Positions 10,248 through 18,506 of a DNA stretch of 64,000 nt are shown here, in pieces. The number at the start of each line of letters is the position of its first letter. Within the stretch, counting starts at the first letter, position 1. A program made the translations under genes and the position numbers. Under the pieces are notes generated by a model. The model was not told the origin of the DNA and did no database searches. It was given only the letters and a program-made list of their open reading frames with translations. This stretch comes from Myxococcus eversor (lineage in GTDB: Bacteria > Myxococcota > Myxococcia > Myxococcales > Myxococcaceae): assembly GCF_010894455.1 (NCBI RefSeq), contig NZ_JAAIXY010000027.1, positions 62,001-126,000 of the forward strand. Direction: 5' to 3'.

Positions 10248-10789
10248 AAATCCTTCCTCGGAACATGGAGGAGGCTCAGGAGCAGGAGGCGGCGGAGCTG
10301 CTGGAGCGGCGCGCGTCACGGCTCCGGGAGCAGGCGGAAACCACTGTCGAGGAGGCGGTGCATTGGATCGCCGAGTTCCCGCTCGGTGAAGAGCGCTACG
10401 CCCTCTCGCTGGAGATGCTCCGCGCGGCGCTGCCCCTGCGCATGGTGACGCCGGTGCCCCTGTCGGCGCCCCACGTCGTCGGCGTCCTGCGCTTCCAGGG
10501 CCAGGTGCTCTCCGCGCTCAGCCTCGCGTCCATGCTGGGCGGCCACGGCTGGCGGCAGGACCCCGCGGTGTTGCTGGTGGTGGACCGGGGCGACGGCGAG
10601 CTGTGCGCGCTGGACTGCGAGGCCATTCCCCGTCCCACCACGTTGCCCGCGAGCGTGGTGGAGGCCGCGCGAGTGCGCGCCGAGGGGCCGGTGATGGAGG
10701 TCTTCACCCAGGACCGCCAGCTCATCCACCTCATCGACCTCAAGCGCCTGTTCAACCCGCGCTCGACGGGAGGACGCAATGCCCGTTGA
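10244..10789 (+). CDS. cheW: CheW coupling protein
   Basis: Adaptor expected to connect the MCP to CheA. The 181-residue protein has a charged helical N-terminal extension of about 40 residues (MEEAQEQEAAELLERR) before the CheW beta-barrel. The barrel shows FPLGEERYALSLEMLRAALPL, then VVGVLRFQGQVLSALSLASML and the closing IHLIDLKRLFN. Core CheW proteins are about 150-165 residues, so the extension is unusual. This is the second CheW module in the operon, in addition to the receiver-CheW fusion, as in Wsp and Frz systems. It begins within the cheR stop and overlaps the cheA start by 11 bases. Confidence 0.9.
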   Translation: MKILPRNMEEAQEQEAAELLERRASRLREQAETTVEEAVHWIAEFPLGEERYALSLEMLRAALPLRMVTPVPLSAPHVVGVLRFQGQVLSALSLASMLGGHGWRQDPAVLLVVDRGDGELCALDCEAIPRPTTLPASVVEAARVRAEGPVMEVFTQDRQLIHLIDLKRLFNPRSTGGRNAR

Positions 10790-12953
10790 CCCGATGCTGC
10801 AGGGGCTCGTCACGGGCTTCGCCGTGGAGGCCCAGGAGGTCATCCAGAAGGTCACCATGGACCTGCTGGAGCTGGAGCGCGATGGCCTGGATTCGACGGC
10901 GCTCGCCAAGGTCTACGTCCGGCTGGGCCGGCACCTGCACACCCTCAAGGGCAGTGCCTCCAGTCTGGGCCTTCAAGACCTGGGCGACATCGCCCACAAG
11001 CTGGAGGACGCGCTCGCGCCGCTGAAGGCCAGCTCGCGCAAGATGCCCCGGTCCGTGGTGGACGTGCTGTTGCACGGCCTGGACCTCTTCATGCTGCGCG
11101 CCCAGGCCCATGCGGACGGGCGGGGTGACGCGCTGCCGGACCCGGCCGCCGCGCTGGCGCAGCTCGTGGCGGAGGGGCCCGCGCCGGAGACGGTGGGACC
11201 TCAGGCCTCGGGCCAGGCCCCCCAGTCCTCGTCCGCCGAGGCCGCGCCGCTCGCGACGCCCGAGGAGAGCGCGCTGGTGGAGTCCTCGTCGGCGATGAAC
11301 CAGGACGCGCAGCCGGAGTCGGCGGACACGGGCTGGCGGGTCAGCGTGCGGCAGGTGACGTCGCTGATGCGCGAGGTGGAGCGGCTGCGCGAGGTCCGAC
11401 TGCGCGTGGAGGAGCGGGGCCGCGAGCTGGACCGCGTGGTGACGGTGCTGGCCAAGCAGGGCCTCTTGGCGGAGACGGCCGAGGCCCGCACGCTGCTCGC
11501 GGGCACCTCGCGCCTGTTGCGCACCGACGGCGAGGAGACGAGCGACATCGTCGACGCGCTGGAGGAGGGCCTGAAGGCCATCACCACGCGCCCGGTGCGC
11601 ACGATTCTGGATCCGCTCCAGCGCATGGTGCGGGACTTGTCGCGCCAACTGGGCAAGGAGGCCCGGCTGTCCGTGGTGGGCTCGGAGCTGTCGCTGGACA
11701 GGCGCCTGTTGGAGAAGCTCCAGGGCGCGCTGGTGCACCTGTTGCGCAACGCGGTGGACCACGGCCTGGAGTTGCCGTCCCAGCGCGAGAAGGCGGGCAA
11801 GCACCAGGAGGGCGCGCTCACGCTGCGAATCGAGCAGCAGGGAAACCTGCTGTTCCTGGAGTGCTCGGACGACGGCTCGGGCATCGATGTGATGCGCGTG
11901 CGCAAGGTGGCGGAGTCGCGCGGCGTCGTCACCTCCGACGAGGCGGAGCGGCTCAACGAGAACCAGGTGAGAGACCTCATCTTCCGCCCGGGCTTCAGCA
12001 CCCGCAGCGACGTGACGGACACGTCCGGCCGGGGCGTGGGCCTGGACGCGGTGCGCGCGTCGGTGGAGGCGCTGCAGGGCCGCATCGAGGTGAACAGCAC
12101 GCCGGGCCAGGGCACGCGCTTCGTGATGACGCTGCCGGTGGACCTGGGCAGCTCGCCGGTGCTGGTGGTGCGCGCGCTGGAGCAGCTCGTCGGCCTGCCG
12201 ATGCTGGCGGTGGAGGCCACGCAGTTGGCGCGGGCGGACTCGCTGCGCATCGGCAAGCGCAAGGCGCACCTGGAATACCAGGGCCAGTTGTTGCCGGTGG
12301 TGGACCTGGGCGCGCGGCTGGGCCTGAGGGCCCTGGCGCCTCCCGCGGAAGGCCAGCCGCTGCTCATTGTCCAGAGTGGTGGCAAGCGCGTGGCGCTGGG
12401 CGTGGACGCGGTGGTGGGAGACAAGGACCTGGTCATCCGCCCGCTGCCGTCCGAGGTGCGGGACGTGCCCGCGTGGCAGGGCGCGGCGACGCTGAGCCGG
12501 GGAGAGCTCTTGCTCATCTGCCGGCCGGACTGGCTGGTGACGGAGACGGGGCAGGCCGCGGTGACCGCGCAGCGCCGGGCGCTGGTGGTGGATGACTCGC
12601 TCACCGCGCGAGCGCTGCACCGGGCCATGCTGGAGGCGGGTGGCTTCAGCGTGCACCTGGCGGCCAGTGGCGCACGCGCCCTGGACCGGTTGGCGACGGA
12701 CACGTACGACGTCGTCATCTGCGACCTGGACATGGAGGAGATGGACGGAACGCAGCTCATCGCCCGCCTGCGCGAGAAGAAGGAGACGTCGTCGTTGCCC
12801 GTCATCCTCGTCTCCGCGCATGACAGTGCCGCCGCGAGGGAGCGGGGCATGGCGGCGGGCGCGGATGGCTATCTCAGCAAGCGCGAGTGTGCCGCGGGTC
12901 GGCTGCTCGCCGAGGTGCTCGACGTGATGAGTCGCAGGGGAGCGCGCGCATGA
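10779..12953 (+). CDS. cheA: Hybrid CheA histidine kinase with C-terminal receiver
   Basis: Central kinase of the system, 724 residues. The HPt domain (about 1-105) carries the phosphorylatable His54 in HTLKGSA. There is no recognisable P2 domain; an Ala/Ser-rich linker (about 130-185) leads to a long dimerisation region. The ATPase domain has the N-box HLLRNAVDHG, G1 DDGSGID and G2 GRGVGLD. A CheW-like P5 domain follows (about 465-590). The receiver at the C-terminus has DDSLTAR, phosphoacceptor Asp649 (VICDLDMEEMDG) and a Lys in YLSKRE. This architecture matches FrzE and WspE. The internal receiver may be an output or phosphate-sink domain. It is coupled to cheB by ATGA. Confidence 0.95.
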   Translation: MPVDPMLQGLVTGFAVEAQEVIQKVTMDLLELERDGLDSTALAKVYVRLGRHLHTLKGSASSLGLQDLGDIAHKLEDALAPLKASSRKMPRSVVDVLLHGLDLFMLRAQAHADGRGDALPDPAAALAQLVAEGPAPETVGPQASGQAPQSSSAEAAPLATPEESALVESSSAMNQDAQPESADTGWRVSVRQVTSLMREVERLREVRLRVEERGRELDRVVTVLAKQGLLAETAEARTLLAGTSRLLRTDGEETSDIVDALEEGLKAITTRPVRTILDPLQRMVRDLSRQLGKEARLSVVGSELSLDRRLLEKLQGALVHLLRNAVDHGLELPSQREKAGKHQEGALTLRIEQQGNLLFLECSDDGSGIDVMRVRKVAESRGVVTSDEAERLNENQVRDLIFRPGFSTRSDVTDTSGRGVGLDAVRASVEALQGRIEVNSTPGQGTRFVMTLPVDLGSSPVLVVRALEQLVGLPMLAVEATQLARADSLRIGKRKAHLEYQGQLLPVVDLGARLGLRALAPPAEGQPLLIVQSGGKRVALGVDAVVGDKDLVIRPLPSEVRDVPAWQGAATLSRGELLLICRPDWLVTETGQAAVTAQRRALVVDDSLTARALHRAMLEAGGFSVHLAASGARALDRLATDTYDVVICDLDMEEMDGTQLIARLREKKETSSLPVILVSAHDSAAARERGMAAGADGYLSKRECAAGRLLAEVLDVMSRRGARA

Positions 12954-14020
12954 ACACCCGGCGCACCATTCGCGTGCTGGTGGTGGACGACTCGCCCACC
13001 ATGGCCAATACGCTGACGGCCCTGCTCACCGAGGACTCGCGCATCGAGGTCGTCGGTCGGGCTGGGGACGGCAACCGCGCGGTGCAGCTCGCGCGACTGC
13101 TCCGTCCGGATGTCATCACCATGGACCTGTTGCTTCCGGGCCTGGACGGGCCGGCGGCCATCGCCGCCATCATGTCCCAGTCCCCCGCGCGGGTGATTGT
13201 GGTGAGCGCCGTGGCGGAGCAGCGCGGCGTGGACCTGGGCTTTCAAGCGATGAGCGCCGGAGCGCTGGAGCTCATCGGCAAGCCCAACGTCACCAACGTG
13301 GAGGAGCTGCGCCGGTGGGGCCGGGAGCTGGCCCACTCGGTGTGCCTGATGGCGGAGGTGCCCGTCATCTCCCGCCGCCAGCGCACCGGCTCTGTAACGC
13401 CGCCGCCCATCGGCGCGAGGGTGGACGTCTTCGGCGTGGTGGCCTCCACGGGAGGTCCGCCCGCGCTGGCGGAGCTCTTGTCCAAGCTGCCCCGGGATTT
13501 GCCGGTGCCCATCCTCGTCGCCCAGCACATCACCGTGGGCTTCACCCAGGGCATGGTGCGCTGGCTGTCGCAGGTGACGCCGCTGACGGTGGACGTGGCC
13601 CGCGACGGCGAGCGGCTGGAGCCGGGCCGGGTGTACTTCCCGCAGGATGGGCAGGACTTGCTGGTGGACTCCGCGGGCCTCGCGCGCATGCAGCGCAGCC
13701 GGGGTGGCCCCTGTCCCAACGGGGACGTGCTGCTGTCGTCGCTGGCCTCGGCGTTCGGCCGGCGCAGCGGTGGCGTGGTGCTCACCGGCATGGGCGAGGA
13801 CGGCGCGCGGGGCCTGTTGGCCATCCGCAACGCGGGGGGCGTCACCTTCTCCCAGGACGAGGCGACATCAGTCGTCTATGGAATGCCGCGCGCGGCGTTG
13901 GAACTGCGCGCCACGGACCAGGGCGTGCCGTTGGCCTCGGTTCCGGACCTCATCCTCCAGAGCTGCATCCCTCCCAACTTCCGCTCCGGTGGGCGCGGAG
14001 AGGGTGGGGTGGGCCGGTGA
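12950..14020 (+). CDS. cheB: CheB receptor methylesterase with receiver domain
   Basis: Protein-glutamate methylesterase of 356 residues that reverses CheR methylation. The N-terminal receiver has DDSP and phosphoacceptor Asp59 (ITMDLLLPGLDG). The C-terminal esterase has a complete triad: Ser166 in ASTGGPP, His193 in VAQHI and Asp284 in GMGEDGARG. The ATG at 12950 overlaps the cheA stop and opens with a standard receiver N-terminus, so a longer in-frame start at 12887 inside cheA is rejected. Regulation by CheA phosphorylation is expected from family knowledge. Confidence 0.95.
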   Translation: MNTRRTIRVLVVDDSPTMANTLTALLTEDSRIEVVGRAGDGNRAVQLARLLRPDVITMDLLLPGLDGPAAIAAIMSQSPARVIVVSAVAEQRGVDLGFQAMSAGALELIGKPNVTNVEELRRWGRELAHSVCLMAEVPVISRRQRTGSVTPPPIGARVDVFGVVASTGGPPALAELLSKLPRDLPVPILVAQHITVGFTQGMVRWLSQVTPLTVDVARDGERLEPGRVYFPQDGQDLLVDSAGLARMQRSRGGPCPNGDVLLSSLASAFGRRSGGVVLTGMGEDGARGLLAIRNAGGVTFSQDEATSVVYGMPRAALELRATDQGVPLASVPDLILQSCIPPNFRSGGRGEGGVGR

Positions 14021-14108
14021 CCGCACACGTGCATGATTGTCCCGAGTCGTTCGCTTTCGCCCCGCGTCCGCGCGGGCGTCGTCCCGAAGTTTTCCGGGTG
14101 GTGATGCC

Positions 14109-15725
14109 GTGAGCACCGAACAGACCTCGTTCACCACGCAGCTTGGCCAGCAGTTCCGTCAGTCGCTCGGGTTGGCGCCGAAGCTCGTCCTCGTCACCAC
14201 GCTCGTCAGCGCCACGGTGGCCGCCATCCTCACCGGCATCGCCACGCGGCGGCTGGAGGCCGACCTCATCGACAGCCACATGGGCGAGGGCCAGCTGCTG
14301 GCCCGCACCCTCGCGGTGGCGGCCGAGCAGGGCGTGACGTCGGGTATCGCCGCGCTCCAGCCCCTGGTGAACGTCTCGCACACCAGCGAGGACGTCACGT
14401 ACGTCTTCCTGACGGACGTCACCGGCAACGTCACGGCCCACAGCCTCCCCGGTGCCTTCCCGCAGTCGCTGAAGGAGTCGACGGCGGCGCAAGGCATGGT
14501 GAGCGCGGAGACGGGCTGGGGCGCCGTGTTGGAAGTGGAGTCCGAGGGGAGGACGCTCCACGCGATGAACGTGCTGGCGCCGGTGGCCGATGGCCGGCTG
14601 GGCGCGGTGCACGTGGGCATCTCCGTGGACCACATCGACCAGTTGGTGTCCGCGCTGCGCTGGCGGATGGTGGGCTTCGCGCTCCTGCTGGTGGCGCTGG
14701 GCGTGGCGGTGGCGGCGGCCTTCGGGCGCAGCATCGTCCGGCCCATGCGCGAGCTGACGGAAGTCGCGGGCCACATCGTCGAGTCCGGGGACCTCACCCG
14801 TCCCATCCAGGTGAAGAGCGGCGACGAGGTGGGCCGGCTGGCCAACTCCTTCGCCCAGATGGTGGGCCGGCTGCGCGAGGTGACGCTCAACCTCCAGCAG
14901 GCGGCGCAGGCGCTCACTCAGTCCACCGAGCACCTCAACACCTCCTCCACGGACCAGGCGCAGACCATCTCCCGTCAGGCCGCCGCGCTCCAGGAGACGC
15001 AAGTCACCGCGCAGGAAATCAAGCAGACCTCCATGCTGGCCGCTCAGAAGGCGGAGAGCGTGCTGTCCGTGGCGGAGCGCGCGGACGCGCTGGCCCGCTC
15101 GGGTGAGGCCGCGATTGAGCAGACGATGGCGGGCCTCAACGACATCCGCGTCCAGGTGGGCGAGATTGCCCAGAAGATTCTGGAGCTGGGCGAGCGCACG
15201 CAGCAGATTGGCGGCATCACCCAGACGGTGAAGGACCTGGCGGACCAGTCCAACATGCTCGCGCTCAACGCGGCGATTGAGTCCGTGCGCTCGGGCGAGC
15301 ACGGCAAGGGCTTCGGTGTGGTGGCGCGCGAAATCCGCGCGCTGGCGGACCAGTCCATCCAAGCCACGACGCGGGTGCGGGAGCTGCTCGACGACATCGC
15401 CAACTCGGTGACGGCCGCGGTGCGAATCACCGAGCGCGGCGCGGAGCGCATGGAGGCGGGCCTGGCTCAGGTGCGCACCAGCGGGCAGAACCTGCGCGAG
15501 CTGTCCTCCATCGTCCAGGACAACGCCGCCGCCGTCCGTCAGATTGCCGCCGCCGTGAGCCAGCAGAACGTGGGCATCAACCAAATCACCCTGGCGGTGA
15601 ATGACCTCTCCAAGATGATGGACGAGACGGTGGCCCGCATCGGCTCCACGGGCGAGGCGGCCACCACGCTGCAAATCATCTCCGAGCAGCTCTCCAGCGC
15701 GGTGAAAATCTACCGCGTCGAGTAG
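14109..15725 (+). CDS. Membrane chemoreceptor (methyl-accepting chemotaxis protein)
   Basis: Sensor of the Che system, 538 residues from the GTG at 14109. The first membrane helix is about 25-45, and a periplasmic sensor domain of about 140 residues follows. The second helix is about 188-206, then a HAMP domain (to about 260) and a long coiled-coil signalling domain. The hairpin tip reads DQSNMLALNAAIESVRSGEHGKGFGVVA. The C-terminus ends in KIYRVE without an NWETF-like CheR tether. The sensor domain is not one I can name; it contains VTYVFLTDVTGNV, reminiscent of single-Cache folds. It is the last gene of the operon, 88 bases after cheB and followed by a strong bidirectional terminator. Confidence 0.93.
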   Translation: MSTEQTSFTTQLGQQFRQSLGLAPKLVLVTTLVSATVAAILTGIATRRLEADLIDSHMGEGQLLARTLAVAAEQGVTSGIAALQPLVNVSHTSEDVTYVFLTDVTGNVTAHSLPGAFPQSLKESTAAQGMVSAETGWGAVLEVESEGRTLHAMNVLAPVADGRLGAVHVGISVDHIDQLVSALRWRMVGFALLLVALGVAVAAAFGRSIVRPMRELTEVAGHIVESGDLTRPIQVKSGDEVGRLANSFAQMVGRLREVTLNLQQAAQALTQSTEHLNTSSTDQAQTISRQAAALQETQVTAQEIKQTSMLAAQKAESVLSVAERADALARSGEAAIEQTMAGLNDIRVQVGEIAQKILELGERTQQIGGITQTVKDLADQSNMLALNAAIESVRSGEHGKGFGVVAREIRALADQSIQATTRVRELLDDIANSVTAAVRITERGAERMEAGLAQVRTSGQNLRELSSIVQDNAAAVRQIAAAVSQQNVGINQITLAVNDLSKMMDETVARIGSTGEAATTLQIISEQLSSAVKIYRVE

Positions 15726-15752
15726 CTCCTTCCAGCGAAGCACCCTGGAAGC

Positions 15753-15794
15753 GAAGAGGCCCCGACTCCCTCACCTGGGAATCGGGGCCTCTTC
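15753..15794. terminator. Bidirectional terminator between mcp and clpA
   Basis: GAAGAGGCCCCGA (15753-15765) and TCGGGGCCTCTTC (15782-15794) form a perfect 13-bp stem with a 16-base loop, followed by ATTTCA. It lies between two convergent genes and can serve both. Confidence 0.8.
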
Positions 15795-15820
15795 ATTTCA
15801 GGACGTCCGCGGAGCGCCGA

Positions 15821-18136
15821 CTACGCCAGCGCGGGCTCGGGCTGCACTGCAATCGCCTGGAGCTTGAGCCCCTCGCCAGCCGGGTCCACGTCGTAGCGGG
15901 CGGTGCCGCCGTTCTTCAAATCGCCGAAGAGCAGCGCCTCCGCGAGGAGCTTCTTCAGCGCGTTGTCCACGAGGCGGGCCATGGGCCGGGCACCGAAGGC
16001 CGGGTCATAACCATGCTCGGCCAGCCATGCGCGGGCGGCCGGCGTCAGCTCCAGCTTCACCTTCTTCTCGTCCAGCATCTTCTGGAGGAGGCGGACCTCC
16101 TTGTCGACCACCTTGAGGATGATGTCGGGCGGCAGGCCGGAGAAGAGAATCCACCCGTCCAGCCGGTTGCGGAACTCCGGCGTGAAGGTGCGCTCAATCG
16201 CCTTCTTCGCGCGCATCGCGTCGGCCGGCTTCGTCATGTCACCGAAGCCGATGGACTTGGTGCTCATCTCCTGGGCACCCGCGTTGGTGGTGAGGATGAG
16301 GACGATGTTGCGGAAGTCGGCCTTGCGGCCGTTGTTGTCCGTCAGCGTCGCGTGGTCCATCACCTGGAGCAGGATGTTGAAGAGGTCCGGGTGGGCCTTC
16401 TCGATTTCATCCAGCACCACCACGGCGTACGGATGCTTGCGCACCGCGTCCGTGAGCAGGCCGCCCTGGTCGAACCCGACGTAGCCCGGCGGCGCGCCGA
16501 TGAGCCGGCTCACCGTGTGCTTCTCCGAGTACTCGCTCATGTCGTAGCGCAGGAACTCCACGCCCAACGTCTGCGCGAGCTGCTTGGCCAGCTCCGTCTT
16601 GCCCACGCCCGTGGGGCCCGAGAAGAGGAACGAGCCGATGGGCTTCTCCGGCGCACGCAACCCCGAGCGAGCCAGTTTGATGGCGCCGACCAGGTCCTTG
16701 ATGGCGCTGTCCTGCCCGAAGATGACCGCCTGCAGCTCCTTCTCCAGATTCTGGAGCTGGACGCCTTCGCTGGCGGACACGCTCTTGGCGGGAATCTTCG
16801 CCATCTTCGCGACGACGGCCTCCACGTCCGCGCCGGTGACGGTGTTGGTGCGCACGCCGTCCGGCTTGAGCTTCTCCGCCGCGCCCGTCTCGTCGATGAC
16901 GTCGATGGCCTTGTCCGGCAGGAAGCGGTCATTGATGTGCTTGGCCGCCAGCTCCGCCGCCGCGCGAATCGCCTCGGGCGTGTACTTCACCCCGTGGTGC
17001 TCCTCGTAGCGGCTCTTCAGCCCCTCCAGGATGAGGACGGTGTCCTCGACGGAGGGCTCGGCGACCTCAATCTTCTGGAAGCGCCGCGACAGCGCGCGGT
17101 CCTTCTCGAAGGACGACTTGAACTCCTGGTACGTCGTCGAGCCGATGCAGCGCAGCTTCCCGCTCGCGAGCGCCGGCTTGAGGATGTTGGACGCATCCAT
17201 GGAGCCGCCACTGGTGGCGCCCGCGCCGACAATCGTGTGGATTTCGTCGATGAAGAGGATGGCGTCCTTCTTCTCCTGGAGCGCCTTGAGCACGCCCTTG
17301 AGCCGCTCCTCGAACTGGCCGCGGAACTTGGTGCCCGCGAGCAGCGAGCCCATGTCGAGCGAGTAGACGACGGCGTTCTTCAGCGGCTCCGGGACGCGGC
17401 CCTCGTGGATGTAGAGCGCCAGCCCTTCGGCGATGGCCGTCTTGCCCACGCCCGCCTCGCCCACGTAGAGCGGGTTGTTCTTCCGGCGGCGGCTGAGCAC
17501 CTGGATGGTGCGCTCCAGCTCCTTGTCGCGGCCGATGAGCGGGTCGATGCGACCCTCCTTGGCCTCGATGTTGAGCTGGGTGGTGTAGACCTCCAGCGGG
17601 TTCTTGCGCGGGGACTCCCCTTCGTCGTCGTCACCCGCGGGCGCGTTTCCTCCCTGGGCGCCCTCGGACGCGTCGTCCTCGCCGGCCTCCTCGTCCTTGG
17701 AGATGCCGTGGGAGATGTAGTTGAGCAAGTCGAGCCGGGTGACTCCCTCCTGCTGGAGCAGGTAGAGGGCCTGGCTCTCCTCCTCACGGAAGAGGGCCAC
17801 CAGCACGTCGCCCCCGTCGATGAGCTTCTGCTCGGCGGACAGGGCGTGCATGGCGGCGCGGTGGAGCACGCGCTCCACTCCAATCGTCTGCTGCGGCTCG
17901 GCCTCCACCCCGTCCGGCAGGCGCTCGACTGTCTCCTCCAGGAAGGAGACGAGCCGCTCCTGGAGGCGCTTCACGTTGGCCCCACACGCCTTCAAGACTT
18001 CGCGCGTGCGCGAGTCCTTGGTGAGCGCGAGGAGCAGGTGTTCCAGCGTCAGGTACTCGTGGCTCATCTTCCGCGCCTCTTCCAGGGCGGTGCGGAAGCT
18101 GGCCTGCAACTCTTTGGCAATCAGCGGTCCTGCCAC
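15821..18136 (-). CDS. clpA: ATP-dependent Clp protease ATPase subunit ClpA
   Basis: AAA+ unfoldase that feeds substrates to ClpP, 771 residues (E. coli ClpA 758). Two Clp_N repeats (about 1-145) are followed by an acidic linker. AAA module 1 has Walker A GEAGVGKTAIAEG and Walker B ILFIDEIHT; module 2 has Walker A GPTGVGKTELAKQ and VVVLDEIEK. SIGFGDM matches the IGL/IGF loop that docks on ClpP. There is no middle coiled-coil domain, which separates it from ClpB and ClpC. The start is 3 bases after the clpS stop, so the adaptor and unfoldase are cotranslated. ClpP is not in this window. Confidence 0.96.
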   Translation of the reverse strand: MAGPLIAKELQASFRTALEEARKMSHEYLTLEHLLLALTKDSRTREVLKACGANVKRLQERLVSFLEETVERLPDGVEAEPQQTIGVERVLHRAAMHALSAEQKLIDGGDVLVALFREEESQALYLLQQEGVTRLDLLNYISHGISKDEEAGEDDASEGAQGGNAPAGDDDEGESPRKNPLEVYTTQLNIEAKEGRIDPLIGRDKELERTIQVLSRRRKNNPLYVGEAGVGKTAIAEGLALYIHEGRVPEPLKNAVVYSLDMGSLLAGTKFRGQFEERLKGVLKALQEKKDAILFIDEIHTIVGAGATSGGSMDASNILKPALASGKLRCIGSTTYQEFKSSFEKDRALSRRFQKIEVAEPSVEDTVLILEGLKSRYEEHHGVKYTPEAIRAAAELAAKHINDRFLPDKAIDVIDETGAAEKLKPDGVRTNTVTGADVEAVVAKMAKIPAKSVSASEGVQLQNLEKELQAVIFGQDSAIKDLVGAIKLARSGLRAPEKPIGSFLFSGPTGVGKTELAKQLAQTLGVEFLRYDMSEYSEKHTVSRLIGAPPGYVGFDQGGLLTDAVRKHPYAVVVLDEIEKAHPDLFNILLQVMDHATLTDNNGRKADFRNIVLILTTNAGAQEMSTKSIGFGDMTKPADAMRAKKAIERTFTPEFRNRLDGWILFSGLPPDIILKVVDKEVRLLQKMLDEKKVKLELTPAARAWLAEHGYDPAFGARPMARLVDNALKKLLAEALLFGDLKNGGTARYDVDPAGEGLKLQAIAVQPEPALA

Positions 18137-18139
18137 GGT

Positions 18140-18463
18140 TCAACCTTCCTCGGGTTCCATGGAGAGCCGAAGCGGGAACCCATTGTCCCGAGCCGCGGCC
18201 TCCACCGTCTTGAGCTTCGTCTCGGCGACCTCGAACGTATAGACGCCGGCCACTCCGACTCCGTTGTAATGAATGTGCAGCATGATCTGCACGGCATCCG
18301 ACTCCGACTTGTGGAAGACCTCCTTCAGGACGGCCACCACGAACTCACGCGTCGTGTAATTGTCGTTGTGCAGAAGCACCTTGTAGAGCGTCGGTTTCTT
18401 GAGCTTCTGCTTGGGTACGGTCTCCGTGACGACGGAGCTGTCGTGCTCGTCCTTCTGCGCCAT
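18140..18463 (-). CDS. clpS: ClpS adaptor (N-end rule recognition)
   Basis: Adaptor that binds substrates with destabilising N-terminal residues and delivers them to ClpA. With the ATG at 18463 it has 107 residues, typical for ClpS. The N-terminal 25 residues are a charged flexible tail, then the core reads LYKVLLHNDNYTTREFVV, which includes the conserved DNxxT loop of the N-degron pocket. The later VFHKSESDA helix and AGVYTFEVAETK strand also match the family. It lies directly upstream of clpA on the minus strand. An in-frame extension up to 18634 is not ClpS-like. Confidence 0.95.
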   Translation of the reverse strand: MAQKDEHDSSVVTETVPKQKLKKPTLYKVLLHNDNYTTREFVVAVLKEVFHKSESDAVQIMLHIHYNGVGVAGVYTFEVAETKLKTVEAAARDNGFPLRLSMEPEEG

Positions 18464-18506
18464 AAGTCTGTCGGACTCCCTTTGATGACCTCGGAAGCGG
18501 GCCGTT

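Noticed and set aside
10752..12821. 689-codon minus-strand frame opposite cheA
   Set aside because: His/Arg/Leu-rich antisense shadow of the kinase gene.
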